From CAWFKS01 sp963816435 (GTDB lineage Bacteria > Pseudomonadota > Alphaproteobacteria > Rhizobiales > Rhizobiaceae): DNA of 52,123 bases. The stretch is from NCBI GenBank assembly GCA_963816435.1, contig CAWFKS010000003.1:1-52123 (forward strand), written 5' to 3'. The translations under genes and the position numbers were made by a program. This document shows positions 1-11,336 of the stretch, in pieces (position 1 is the first letter of the stretch; the number at the start of each line of letters is the position of its first letter). The notes under the pieces are model-generated. The model was not told the origin of the DNA. It saw nothing but the letters and a program-made list of their open reading frames with translations, and ran no database searches.

Positions 1-1768
1 ACGTTGGCGGACTGCTCCAGGAGTCGCTCAGTCAATGCCGATGAACGTTCGATTGGCGTGGTGACGGCACTCCGGATCGCGTCCCGGCTCCCAATGATCG
101 TGAGCCGTTGGCGGGCGCGGGTGGTCGCCGTGTACAGCAGCTCGCGGGTCAGGAGTCGGGACCCGAGCGCCGGCACGAGGACGGTTACGTCGTCGGCCTC
201 GCTGCCCTGTGCCTTGTGGACCGTCATCGCGTGCATGGTTTCGACGTCGGCCAGTCGCCAGGGGGAGAAGGTGCGGACGCCCTGGCCCGTCTGGATCGCG
301 GCGAGCGGGCCTTGGGGACCACGGACGAGGACTCCGGTGTCGCCGTTGGCCAAACCTAGGCCGTGGTCGTTGCGAGTGATGATGATCGGGCGGCCCAGGT
401 AGTACGGCTGGTAGGCGACCTCGGGCGCGTCCTCGGCGAGGGACTGCTCCACGAGCCGGTTCCAGCGCCGAATGCCGTGCGGTCCCGACCGGCGGCCGCA
501 GAGCAACCGCGCCCGGCCGAGGCGTGCGATGGCGCCGTCCACATCTCCGTCAAGAGCGAGCGCACGAAGGTGGCGGGCTTGGTCAGTCACTGTTGCCATG
601 TGCCCGAGGGCGGGCTGGTCGGTCTCGGTGAAGCCGATCTCAGGATGACCGGCTTCGAGAACGGTGAGCACTTCATCCGGGTCGCCGGACCGGATAGCGC
701 GGGCGAGTTCCTGGATGGCGGGAAGGGAGCGGCGGTTCTCTGTGAGTTCGACGACGTCACCGCGCGGCCCGAGACCGCGGACGAGGTCTGCAAGGACCGT
801 GCCGGCTTCGACCGAGGCGAGCTGGTCGGGGTCACCGACGAGGAGCAGACGCGTCGCGGGTGAGAGCGCGTCTAGAAGTCGAGCCATGAGGCCGAGACCG
901 ACCATGGACGCCTCGTCGACGATGACGACGTCGTGGGGCAGCGGGTTTCTCGCGTCGTGGCGAAAACGTGTGCCAGATCGTGGGATCGACCCGAGGAGCC
1001 GGTGGATTGTCGTCGCCGGGTCGAAGCTCGCATCGGCGAGCTCGGCCTCCAGCGTCTCGTTCATACGGGCGGCGGCCTTGCCCGTTGGCGCAGCGAGAGC
1101 GACGCGAGGTGTTCGCCCGTCCTCGAAACGCAGGGCGCGCAGGACTGTGGCGACCGTCCACGTCTTGCCTGTGCCGGGCCCGCCGGTGAGGACGGTGGTC
1201 GGGCGCGCGGCCACAGCGCGTACGGCGGTGACCTGGGCGTCGTTGAGCCGGCCGGCCGAGATCGCTCCTCGAGCGCCGTGGCCTCGACGCTCTTGAGGCG
1301 GTCGGGTGAGCGTGAGTCGAGCCAACCTGCGATGAGCCGTTCGTCGGCCCGGTAGCGGTCGAGCTGGACGAGGCCGAACTCGATGTGAAGTACGCCGCGG
1401 GCGGCGAGGCGGCTGGCGGCGACGGCTTGGAGCCATGCCTGCGGTTCCGGCAGGTCGATGACGTCTGCCAAGGTTGTCGGCTCGGCGGCAGGGTCTGCGT
1501 CCTGCTGGTCGTTGTCGTCAGTGTCGTGTTCGTTCGGGTGTGGTGTGAGCCGGGCGACGCTGTCGAGGTGTAGCGCGCCGCTACCCTCGCGGGCCGCGCG
1601 GACGGCGAGTGCGAGGGCGAGGACCGCTGCGTCGTCTTCCTCGCCGACGAGCCGGGCGATCCGTGTCGCGACGAGGCAGTCACCGTCGTCGAGGACGCCT
1701 GCAGCGGTGAGCTGCGCGAGCGGGCCGGTCGTCGAGTCGGTGCCGCTCGTGTTGGCGGGGGCGGTCAT
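1..1768 (-). CDS. recD: RecD, exodeoxyribonuclease V alpha subunit (frameshifted, 3' end at window edge)
   Basis: RecD is the 5'-3' helicase subunit of the RecBCD double-strand break repair nuclease. The ATG at 1768 overlaps the recB stop as ATGA. The N-terminal domain reads in one frame to about 1270. The helicase core continues in another frame: Walker A GGPGTGKT (codons 1161-1184), then VIVDEASMVG (Walker B, near 890-930), and at the C-terminus the UvrD-like AMTVHKAQGSE motif. One missing base around 1263-1270 explains the switch. The frame is open at base 1, but about 589 residues are covered, close to the usual actinobacterial length, so only the last few residues may be missing. Sequence style is actinobacterial, unlike everything after 5.63 kb. 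Confidence 0.9.
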
Positions 1769-4700
1769 CGGTCGTCTCCGGAGGCGTTCGCGGTTGCGTG
1801 GGACCCGTCGAGCAGCGCCGACAGCTCTTCGATGAGCGCGGCGGGTGGTCGCCACGCGAAGACCCCATGCGGGCACCCGTCTACTCGTGGGGTGTCCGGC
1901 CCGGCCATTCCGCGCAGGTACAGGTAGAGCACGCCGCCGAGGTGCGTTTCAGGGTCGTAGTCGGGCAGCCGCCAGCGTAGGTAACGGTGGAGGACGACCG
2001 CGTAGAGGAGCGCCTGGAGCGGGTAGCTGGTGTGCGTCATCGCGGCTGCGAGCCGGTCCGGTGCATAGTCGTCAACGGTGGGTTCGGACTCGGGGGCGCC
2101 CAGCCAGTTCGTCTTGTGGTCGACGACGAAGTAGCGTCCGCCGCGCCGGAAGAGTAGGTCGACGGACCCGGTGAGGTAGCCGCGGAGCACCTGGTTGCCG
2201 AAGTCGGGCGTCTCGAGCTTTGCCGCGTAGGGCAGGAGCGGGTCCTCGGCTGGGAGGTGGCGACGCATAAGGGCGCCGAGCTCGCGCAGTAGGGAGCCGC
2301 GTCCCGGGCAGGTCCCCACCCCCTAGCGGCAGTTCGAAGTCCATCTCGGCGAGCCGGTCGCTGGGGGCGAGGTCACGCAGTGTGACGTCGTCGGCGATTG
2401 TCCCGAGCGGGGTCGCGCAGACGAGCTCGAGAGCTGCGGCAAGCTCGTCGGCGTCGAGGTCGACCGGCCATCGGACGCGTTCGTCGCTGATGCGTTCGAG
2501 AAGCTCGGCGCGCAGGTCTTCGGCCTGCAGGTCGGCCGTCTCGAGAACGGCGTGGACGAGCGAGCCGAAGGTCGGACCGACTGGCAGGCCGGCCATCGGT
2601 GAGCGGACTCCGGTACCTGCGAGGTCGGCGACGACGACTTCCTGCTCGTCGCTGTTGCCGACCGTGTCGGTTTCCGGTTCGGTGTCGCCGGAAGAGCTGA
2701 CGTCGCCAACGGGGTTCGCCTCGCCAGCGGCTGCGAGTGCGCTGTAGGAGGTGCGTCGCCAGTTCCGGTCGATGGTTCGGGTGAAGTCTCGTCCGGTGAG
2801 GGCGTCGGCCTGCTCCTCGGGCGGGTGCGCCCGCACTAAGGGGACCTCGTCCGGGACAGCTGCGAGGCTGAAGGCGCCGGCGTCAGCCCATGCGGTGAGC
2901 ATCGCCTCTGCCGCCGGGCCGCGCGGCTCCCTGTCCGCGCGGGCGAGCGGCGGCGACTGGCCGCTGCGCTGGCGGCGCGGCGAGGTAGGAGGCCAGCGCG
3001 TCCAGGTTCGGTGCACGGCCGAACAGGAGCCGGTGCAGCCCACTGTCGGGGGTGTTCGCCGTGGCCGCCCACCAGAGGATGAGTTGTGACTGGGCGCGCG
3101 TCATCGCGACGTAGGCCAGGCGCAGGTCCTCGTCCTGCACCTCAAGGCGTGCCGCCGCCCGGGCGCCGCGGTCCTCGGAGAACGCGATGACCCGCTCGCC
3201 TCCTTGGTGGACGACGACCGGGTCCTCGACCCTGATGAAGTTGCTGAAGAGGAAAGGCGTGTAGACGATCGGGTACTGCAGGCCTTTGCTCGCGTGAATC
3301 GTCGACAGGGTGACCGCGTGCGCGTCGGAGTCCAGACGAATGACACGGGTGCCCGACCCGCCCTCCGACTCCTCGGCCGTTTGGCGCAGCAGCCAGGTCA
3401 GGAGCGCGGTCAGGCTCGGGCGGCCGGCGCTCACCTGCTCTTGCAGAACCTGCGCGCAGTGTTCGATGTCGGTGAGGTCGCGCTCACCGCCGACGCGCCC
3501 GAGGATCCGTGCGCTGAGCCCGTCGCCGCGCAGGACGTCGAGGACTCCCGGCAGCCCGCCCCGGTGGAATGCCGTCAGGAGCGCGCGGACCTCTTCGACG
3601 GCTTGGTCGGTCGCGGCGTCCCCGAGCCCGTCGAGGTGCGGGACCGACCAGCCGATGAGGGGCGTCAGGCATGCGGCGCGGACGCGTTCGGGCCGGTGCG
3701 GCTGCTCGAGGGCGGTCAGCAGGACGAGCCACCACGTCGCGGCTTCACTGCGCAGGACGGACTCGTTCGTCACGAGGACCGACGGCACCCCGCGCTCGCG
3801 CAGGGCGGCGCGAACTGCTTGTAGGTCCATGTTCGTCTTGGCGAGCACAGCGACGTCGCGGGCAACGAGTGGACACCCGTCGAACTCGGCACCTGAATCG
3901 AGCAGGGCGACGATGTCCGCTGCCGCATCAGCTGCGATGAGGGGCCGAGCTTCTGGCATCACGATCCGGTCTTCGCTGCGAACGAATCGCAAACGGACTG
4001 GGCTGTTGTCCGGTGCGCCGGCCAGGCGCCGCCCGGTCAGGGCCGCCCGGATCGGGTGGACCTCAATTCCCGGCGACAGCTCGGCGCCGCAGGTGAGCAC
4101 CTGCAGGGCGTCGACGAGGGCGGCGTCGGAGCGCCGGTTGGTCGGCAGGCTGCATGCGGTCGTCGCGGTCTGCGCGGCCGTGAGGTAGGTGTGGATGTCG
4201 CCGCCGCGGAAGCCGTAGATGGCCTGCTTCGGGTCGCCGATGAGGACGAGGGTCTCGCCGGGCGTTGCGAACGCCCGGGAGAAGACGTCCCACTGGACCG
4301 GGTCGGTGTCCTGGAACTCGTCGACGAGGACGACGGACCACCGCTGCCGCATGCGAACGCGTGCGGGGCCGTCCTCGTCCTCCAGTGCGTCGGCGAGCTC
4401 GGCGAGGAGGTCGTCGTATCCGAGGAAGGCGGCTCGACGCTTGCGCCGGGCGAACTCGACGCGCACGTCACGCATGAAGTCCTGCCGCGCCGCGACCCGT
4501 GGCGACGCGTCCTGTGGCCGGAGCGGCGCGCGGGCCTGGTCCAGCGCCATCCGGGCATCCGAGCTGCTTGCCGCGTAGTCGGGCGCGTTGCCTCCGCGGG
4601 CGGCGCGGGCAAGGAAGAGGTCGTCGACGACGTCACGGCGCAGCTCGGTCAGGTCCTCAACGAGCGTCGCGTGCGGGTCGGAGTCGCCGGCGACGCCGAG

Positions 4701-5102
4701 GCCGCGAAGGACGAGGTGGCAGAACTGGTGGATGGTGGCGATCGTTGCCGTGTCGAAGTCGGCCAGTGCCGCCCGCAGGCGTCTGATGCGCGTTTCGACG
4801 TCGACATCGGGCCCGCGACGCAGATGTTGGACGAGTTCGTCGTCATCCGGGCGTGCCGGCGCTTGGAGCCGTTCGACGGTTCCTTCGAGGTGCTGCCGCA
4901 CGCGTTCGCGCAGCTCTTGGCTCGCGAGCCGGGAGAAGGTGACGACGAGCAGCTGCTCCAGCGGGAGGGCCTCGTCGGCGACGTATCGGGTCACGAGCGC
5001 AGCGAGCGTCCAGGTCTTGCCCGTTCCAGCGCTCGCCTCGACGAGCGTCGTCCCGGTGGGTAGCGGTCCGCAGATGTCGAATGGCGGCAGTGCGCTGCTC
5101 AT
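1765..5102 (-). CDS. recB: RecB, exodeoxyribonuclease V beta subunit (two frameshifts)
   Basis: RecB is the UvrD-type 3'-5' helicase plus nuclease of RecBCD. The ATG at 5102 overlaps the recC stop (ATGA). In order: Walker A EASAGTGKTW (about residues 19-28), VDEFQDTDPVQW (Walker B), GDPKQAIYGFRGGD (motif III/IV), STIHASKGLQYP (motif V) and AYVAMTRAQ (motif VI). The C-terminal RecB nuclease domain has GSVDLLF, VVDHKTN and YPLQALLYAV, the metal-binding D..DxK and QxxxY signatures. The frame changes near 2930-2980 and again at about 2310-2325, in a run of five identical bases. Full length is about 1110 residues, normal for the actinobacterial family. The gene ends by overlapping recD. Confidence 0.92.
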
Positions 5103-5630
5103 GAGCGGCCCCCTGCTTGGAGGAGGGGACCCCAGACGCGCGGCGCCCAGTAGCTGAGCGTGCTCAAGTGGTTCAGACGCTCGAGCGGGGCCTGCGGCCC
5201 GAGGAGGAGGGCCCACCAGCGGTCGTCTCGTTCGGGGAAGCGGCCGGCCCACTCGGAGTCGGCGGCCCGAAACGCCGACTGCTGGATAGCCGGGAGGTCT
5301 CCGCGCACTGCCTGCACCGAGAAGGCTCGGGCGGTCTTCGGCGGTAGCCCAAGGGGGTAGCGCATACCTCGCGTGCGAACGTCCACGAGCCCTTCGAGCA
5401 GGGTGATGGCGTGGTCGGCGGGTGGAGCGGTCAGCTGCGTCCTTCCCTTCTTGCCGATGAGCTCGGCAGTCCACGCGCCTTCCGGCTCGGCGACGGCGAG
5501 CGCGAGCAGGCGCACCCAGGCGACGATTTCGTGCTTGGCGGAGATGGTCGAGTAGGTCGTCAGGGTGAGCCGGTGGTCCTCGACGCCGCTCACGACACCG
5601 GTGACGCGCACGCCGGACGGCAGGTCGATA
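5099..5630 (-). CDS. recC: RecC, exodeoxyribonuclease V gamma subunit, C-terminal fragment only
   Basis: RecC recognises Chi and holds the complex together. Only about 175 C-terminal residues remain of a protein that normally has about 1,100. The homology includes the run VTGVVSGVEDHRLTL, WVRLLALAVAEP and the end SYWAPRVWGPLL. The reading frame stays RecC-like up to about 5630 (codons for IDLPSG) and then enters DNA that encodes UdgX on the other strand. The missing 5' part is not elsewhere in the window. Its stop overlaps the recB start, so recC-recB-recD form one tightly packed operon. Confidence 0.85.
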
Positions 5631-5634
5631 GGCC

Positions 5635-5640
<6 letters not shown>
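5622..5640. other. Chimeric junction between actinobacterial and alphaproteobacterial DNA
   Basis: Left of this point the minus strand encodes the inside of RecC. Right of it the plus strand encodes the inside of UdgX (DUF4130-like N-terminal half). Both genes lose their 5' ends at the same place, there is no intergenic DNA, and no transposase, att site or repeat is visible. Taxonomic style and codon use change here too. A ligation or read/assembly chimera is the simplest explanation. Confidence 0.85.
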
Positions 5641-6750
<1,110 letters not shown>

Positions 6751-6775
6751 TCGGGCGGACGGCCCGAACCCGCGA

Positions 6776-7249
6776 TCAGAGTGGCCGCGCGAAATAGCGC
6801 ACGGTCTTCTGCCGCCGTGGATGGCGGCGGTGCCGACCGGCTCGAAAGCCGAGTGCGGCGTGGAAGGCGTCAGAGCCGGGATTGGGCGGGTCTGCGTTGA
6901 CCTCGCAGACCGCGATCTCATGGCCTTCCCGCTGCGCGTGGGCGAAGAAATCCTCGTAGAGGCGGCGGGCGTGGCCGCGGCCCCGCGCTTGCGGGGCGAC
7001 CGCGATGCGGTCGACATAGGCGAAGCGTTCGTAGCGCTCGCGGAACCAAAGGAAGTTCGGGCTGGCATAGTCGGCCGTTTCGTCGAAGCCGATCATGAAC
7101 GCCTCGAGCCCGCCGATGCGGCGCGCATGGAAGGCCTCGCGGAGAAGCGCGACAAGACCCGGCATATCCAGCAGCGACAATTCCGTCGCATGCCGGTTGT
7201 TGAGCGCCAGCACCGCCGGCAGCAGTTCGTCTTCGATCGGTTCGATCAT
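6776..7249 (-). CDS. GNAT-family N-acetyltransferase
   Basis: A 157-residue GNAT protein. Acetyl-CoA-binding motif A is visible as VDRIAVAPQARGRGHARRLY (about residues 77-96), followed by ICEVNADPPNPGSDAFHAALGF. Substrate unknown. Near the C-terminus the frame is wrong for about 11 residues and then recovers: one extra T after ALGF and one missing C before QKTVRYFARPL. Corrected, this stretch reads EPVGTAAIHGG, the normal family ending. Two compensating indels within about 35 bases point to consensus error. The gene starts 30 bases after the glycerate kinase stop, so it is probably the last gene of the puuD operon. Confidence 0.85.
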   Translation of the reverse strand: MIEPIEDELLPAVLALNNRHATELSLLDMPGLVALLREAFHARRIGGLEAFMIGFDETADYASPNFLWFRERYERFAYVDRIAVAPQARGRGHARRLYEDFFAHAQREGHEIAVCEVNADPPNPGSDAFHAALGFRAGRHRRHPRRQKTVRYFARPL

Positions 7250-7279
7250 CCTTCGCCTTTCGCTGGCATTGCCGGCACG

Positions 7280-8548
7280 CTACCGCACCAGCACCGCCCT
7301 GAGATCGTTGACGTTGGTGCCGGTCGGACCGGGCGCGAACAGGTCGCCGAGTACATGGAACGCGCCCCAGGAATCGTGGGCGTTGAGCAGCGCCAGCGGA
7401 TCGTGCCCTGCCGCGCGCAGGCGCGACGCGGTAGCATGGTCGGCGAACGCGCCGGCATTGTCCTGCGATCCGTCGATGCCGTCCGTGTCGGCGGCGAAGG
7501 CCGAAATTCCCTCCATACCCGTCGATGGCAATGGCGAGCGACAGCAGGAACTCGCCGTTGCGGCCGCCCCGCCCGCCGTCGCCGGACAGCGTCACGGTGG
7601 TCTCGCCGCCCGAAAAATCACGACGGGTTTCGCGAACGGACGATTTCGCGTGGCGATCTCGCGCGCGATCGCGGCATGCACCTTGCCGACCTCGCGCGCC
7701 TCGCCCTCGATCGCATCCGACAGGATGACCGCCGGTACGCCCTGCCGCTCGGCCTCGCCTGCGGCAGCCTCCAGCGAGGCGGCGGCCGACGCGATCACAT
7801 GCACCTCGTCCCGCGCGAATTGCCGGTCGTCCGGCCGCGGCGCGTCGGCGTCAGGCGAGTCGAGATGGGCGAGCGCGGCGGCAGGCAGGTCGAGCTTCCA
7901 GCCTTCGACCACCGCCAGCGCATCCTGCCGCGTCGCCTTGTCCGGCACGGTCGGCCCGGAGGCGACGTCGGCCGGGTTGTCGCCGGGCACGTCGGAGACG
8001 ATCAGCGACACGACCTTTGCGGGATGCGCGGCCGCGGCAAGCCGCCCGCCCTTGATACGCGACAGATGCTTGCGCACCGTGTTCATCGCCGAGATCGGCG
8101 CGCCGGAGGAAAGCAGCGCCCGGTTGACCGCGATTTCGTCAGCGAGCGTCATGCCCTCGGGGGGCGACGGCAGCAGCGCCGAGCCGCCCCCCGAAATCAG
8201 CGCGACGACCAGATCGTCCTCCCCAAGGTCCTCCACCGCCGAAAACAGAAGGCGCGCTGCTTCGAGCCCCGCCTCGTCAGGCACGGGATGGGCGGCCTCG
8301 ACCACCTCGATCCGCTCGCAGGGAACGGCATAGCCGTAGCGGGTGACGACGACGCCGCTGAGCGGCCCGCCCCAGAGTTTCTCGAACGCCCGCGCCATCT
8401 GGGCAGAACCTTTGCCGGCGCCGATGACGACGGTGCGGCCCTTCGGCCTTTCGGGGAGGTGTCTTGCCAGCGCCTTTTCCGGATCGGCGGCGGCGACGGC
8501 TGCGGAAAACAGCGAGGTGAAGAAGGCGCGGGTGTCGGGCGAGATCAT
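7280..8548 (-). CDS. Glycerate 2-kinase / MOFRL family (TtuD/GckA-like), two frameshifts
   Basis: Phosphorylates D-glycerate to 2-phosphoglycerate in the cytosol. The N-terminal DUF4147 part is clear (VVIGAGKGSAQMARAFE, ALISGGGSALLPSP, SDVPGDNPADVASGPT). The C-terminal MOFRL part reads GDGGRGGRNGEFLLSLA, FAADTDGIDGSQDNAGAF and ending NDLRAVLVR. Frame breaks lie near 7612 (T run, one base missing) and 7515-7525 (GGG, one base extra). Corrected length is about 422 residues, normal for the family. It lies 118 bases downstream of guaD on the same strand. In this context it can return glyoxylate-derived glycerate, made from ureidoglycolate, to central metabolism. The gcl and tartronate semialdehyde reductase steps are not in the window. 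Confidence 0.88.
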
Positions 8549-8666
8549 GCGCGGACCGAACTACAACGAATGCCCGGACGCAACTCGAAACGAGCCCGCT
8601 CGACGTTGCTCCCCTTCGTCCCCGGCAGGGACGTGAGGGGTCACAAAAGCTGCCGTCCCGGGCGGC

Positions 8667-9979
8667 CTACCCCGCCAGCGCGCTCTTGGCCGGCTTCCCG
8701 GCGACGTAGACTTCCGCCACCGCCCGGTCGTCGCCCAGCGTCTGCAGCAGGAAGAGTTCTTCCGACAGCGTCTCGACGGTCTCCATGCGCGTTGCCATGG
8801 CCGGCGTGGCGCGCGCGTCGAGCACGGTGACGTCGGCATCCGTTCCCGCCTCCAGCGTGCCCAGCCGGTCGCCGAGAGACATCGCCTCGGCGTTGCCGCG
8901 CGTCAGCTGCCAGAACGAGGCCAGCGGGTTGAGCTTCTCGCCCTGCAGGGCGATCACCTTGTAGCCCTCGTCCATCGTGCGCAGCATCGAATAGTTGGTG
9001 CCGCCGCCGACATCGGTCGCCGTGGCGATCCTCAACGGCTTTTCGCGGCTGCGATAGCGCTGGTAGTCGAACAGGCCCGAGCCGAGAAAGAGATTGGAGG
9101 TCGGGCAGAAAACCGCGACGGAGCCGGTGTCCGACATCGCGTCCGCCTCGCGCTCCGACAGGTGGATGCAGTGGCCGAACAGCGATTTCGGCCCGGCTAG
9201 ACCGTATCGCTCGTAGACGCCGAAATAGTCCGGCGCGTCGGGATAGAGCTCTTCCGTCAGCGCAATCTCGGCGCGGTTTTCGGAAAGATGCGTCTGGACG
9301 TGCAGGTCGGGGTGCGCGCGCGCCAGCGCACCCGCCATCTCCAGCTGCTCCGGCGACGAGGTGATGGCGAAGCGCGGCGTGATCGCGTAGTGCAGCCGGC
9401 CCTTGCCCGTGCCATTTACCGATCAGCGCCTCGGGTGTCGTCGTAGGAGGATTGCGGCGTGTCGGTGAGGCCTTCGGGGGCGTTGCGGTCCATCATCACC
9501 TTGCCGGCGATGATCCGCATGTCGCGCGAGGCGGCTTCGGCGAACAGCGCATCGACGCTGCCGGGATGCACCGAGCAGTAGGCCGCCACCGTCGTCGTGC
9601 CCTGGCGGATCAGCTCGTCGAGGAACATGCGCGCGACGCGGTGCGCGTGCTGCCCGTCGACGAACCGCGTCTCCTCCGGGAACGTGTAGTTCTCGAGCCA
9701 GTCGAGCAGTTCCGCACCGAAGCTCGCGATTACCTGCATCTGCGGGAAATGCGCGTGGCAGTCGATGAAGCCCGGCACGATGAGATGCGGCCGGTGATCG
9801 ACCACTTCCGCCTCGCCCGCCCCCGCCTTCACCGCATCGAAAGGGCCGAAGGCGGCGATCTCGCCATGCTCCATCAGGAGGCCGCCGTCCTCCTCGTAGC
9901 GGTAGGAGGAATGGTCGTCCGGCCCCTGCGGTTCGCGGACGAACGACAGCAGCCGGCCACGCAGCAGAAGGGCGGTCAC
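8667..9979 (-). CDS. guaD: Guanine deaminase (amidohydrolase type), two frameshifts
   Basis: Converts guanine to xanthine and ammonia, feeding XdhAB. GTG start at 9979 overlaps the puuD stop (GTGA). The zinc ligand motif PGFIDCHAHFPQ is at about residues 65-76. In the second frame follow HVQTHLSEN, GHCIHLS, FCPTSNLFLGSGLF and ATDVGGGTNYSML, typical of GuaD. The frame is lost by two extra bases near 9429 (CCC) and 9405-9412 (GGG); corrected, the bridge reads DDTEALIGKWHGKGRLHYAI. Full length about 436 residues. Belongs to the puuD-guaD operon. Confidence 0.93.
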
Positions 9980-11193
9980 TTCCGCCCGTCCTCGAACCAG
10001 GCGACGATCAGCGCGCGCTCGTCGTCGGTGATGCCCGACACGTTGCCGGGCGGCATGGCGTGGCTCGCGCCGGCCTGCAGGTAGATCTCGCGGGCGTGCT
10101 CGGCGATCGCCTCGTCGGTGTCGAGGAAGACGTTCTTCGGCGCGTGATAGATGCCGTCCCACGCCGGCTCGGCGGCATGGCACATCGAACAGCGCCCCAT
10201 CACCGTGTCGCGCACCGCCTCGAAATGCGTGTCGGCCATGAAGTGCTCGCCCGTGGCCGACAGTTTCGGCCGGTCCGACAGGATCGCCGGCTGCGTCGAC
10301 AGCCACATGATGACGACGAAGATCACCGCCGCCAGGCCCCAGGTCCAGTGCGGCCGCCCCTTGCGGGCGTGCATGGTGTTGAAATAGTGCCGGATCAGCA
10401 CCCCGATGATGAAGATCAGCGACGCGATGATCCAGTTGAACTCCGTGGCGAACGCCAGCGGGTAGTGGTTCGACAGCATCAGGAAGATGACGGGCAGCGT
10501 CAGGTAATTGTTGTGCAGCGAGCGCGTCTTGGCGATGCGGCCGTATTTCGGGTCCGGCTTGCGGCCGGCCTTCAGGTCGGCGACGACGATCTTCTGGTTG
10601 GGAATGATGATGAAGAACACGTTGGCGCTCATCACCGTGGCGGTGAAGGCGCCGAGATGCAGGAACGCCGCGCGGCCGGTGAACAGGTGCGTGTAGCCCC
10701 ACGCCATGAACACCAGCACGACGTAGAGCACCAGCATCAGCCAGGTGTCGTTCCTGCCGAGCGGCGACTTGCACAGGAGGTCGTAGACGATCCAGCCGAG
10801 CGCCAGCGAGGCGAGCGAGATCAGGATGCCGACGGGCGCGGAGACGTCGAGCACGTTGCGGTCGATCAGGAACAGGTCGGCCCCGGCATAGTAGACCACC
10901 GCCAGCATGGCGAAGCCGGACATCCAGGTGAAATACGATTCCCACTTGAACCAGGTCAGGTGCTCGGGCATGCGCGCCGGCGCCACCATGTATTTCTGGA
11001 TGTGGTAGAAGCCGCCGCCGTGGACCTGCCATTCCTCGCCCGAGGCGCCCTCGGGCATGCCGTCGCGCTTCACCAGTCCGAGGTCCAGCGCTATGAAATA
11101 GAACGACGAACCGATCCACGCGATCGCGGTGATGACGTGCAGCCAGCGCACGCCGAATGACAGCCATTCCCAGAAGATCGCGTAGTCGTTCAT
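9976..11193 (-). CDS. puuD: Membrane urate hydroxylase PuuD with C-terminal cytochrome c domain
   Basis: Oxidises urate to 5-hydroxyisourate at the cytoplasmic membrane, passing electrons to a cytochrome c rather than directly to oxygen. The protein has 405 residues without frameshift. The N-terminal two thirds (DUF989) holds about eight hydrophobic helices, with WLHVITAIAWIGSSFYFIAL at the start. The last ~100 residues form a soluble cytochrome c module with haem motif CSMCH (about residues 335-340) and distal MPPGN. Ribosome-binding site GAGAGGGG precedes ATG 11193. Divergent from the LysR gene, with a dyad-containing control region between. It fills the urate oxidase step for the UraH and PuuE/UraD enzymes encoded further right. 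Confidence 0.95.
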   Translation of the reverse strand: MNDYAIFWEWLSFGVRWLHVITAIAWIGSSFYFIALDLGLVKRDGMPEGASGEEWQVHGGGFYHIQKYMVAPARMPEHLTWFKWESYFTWMSGFAMLAVVYYAGADLFLIDRNVLDVSAPVGILISLASLALGWIVYDLLCKSPLGRNDTWLMLVLYVVLVFMAWGYTHLFTGRAAFLHLGAFTATVMSANVFFIIIPNQKIVVADLKAGRKPDPKYGRIAKTRSLHNNYLTLPVIFLMLSNHYPLAFATEFNWIIASLIFIIGVLIRHYFNTMHARKGRPHWTWGLAAVIFVVIMWLSTQPAILSDRPKLSATGEHFMADTHFEAVRDTVMGRCSMCHAAEPAWDGIYHAPKNVFLDTDEAIAEHAREIYLQAGASHAMPPGNVSGITDDERALIVAWFEDGRK

Positions 11194-11264
11194 TGCACCC
11201 CTCTCGCGCGATGATCCGACTTTACGGAGCCTCGTTCAATCGGGAAGCGCGGGAGATGCCCGAT

Positions 11265-11289
11265 GACTTTCAAAATTTTCTGGAAAATG
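11265..11289. promoter_or_regulatory. Site A of a shared control element (putative LysR box) between puuD and lysR
   Basis: Begins GACTTTCAAA and contains the perfect dyad ATTTTC-TG-GAAAAT. It lies 72 bases before puuD and 48 bases before the preferred lysR start. A near copy lies at 18851-18876 between uraH and puuE. TTTC-N11-GAAA also fits the T-N11-A pattern of LysR boxes. Function is inferred from position and repetition. Confidence 0.6.
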
Positions 11290-11336
11290 CCGTGCTGTCG
11301 GTGCAGCCTGTGCCAAGCATCGTGCAGAGTGTCCAG

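Noticed and set aside
9416..11167. A 583-residue minus-strand frame joining puuD and guaD
   Set aside because: Its first two thirds are an out-of-frame reading of puuD; only the end is real guaD sequence. PuuD and GuaD are separate genes overlapping by GTGA.
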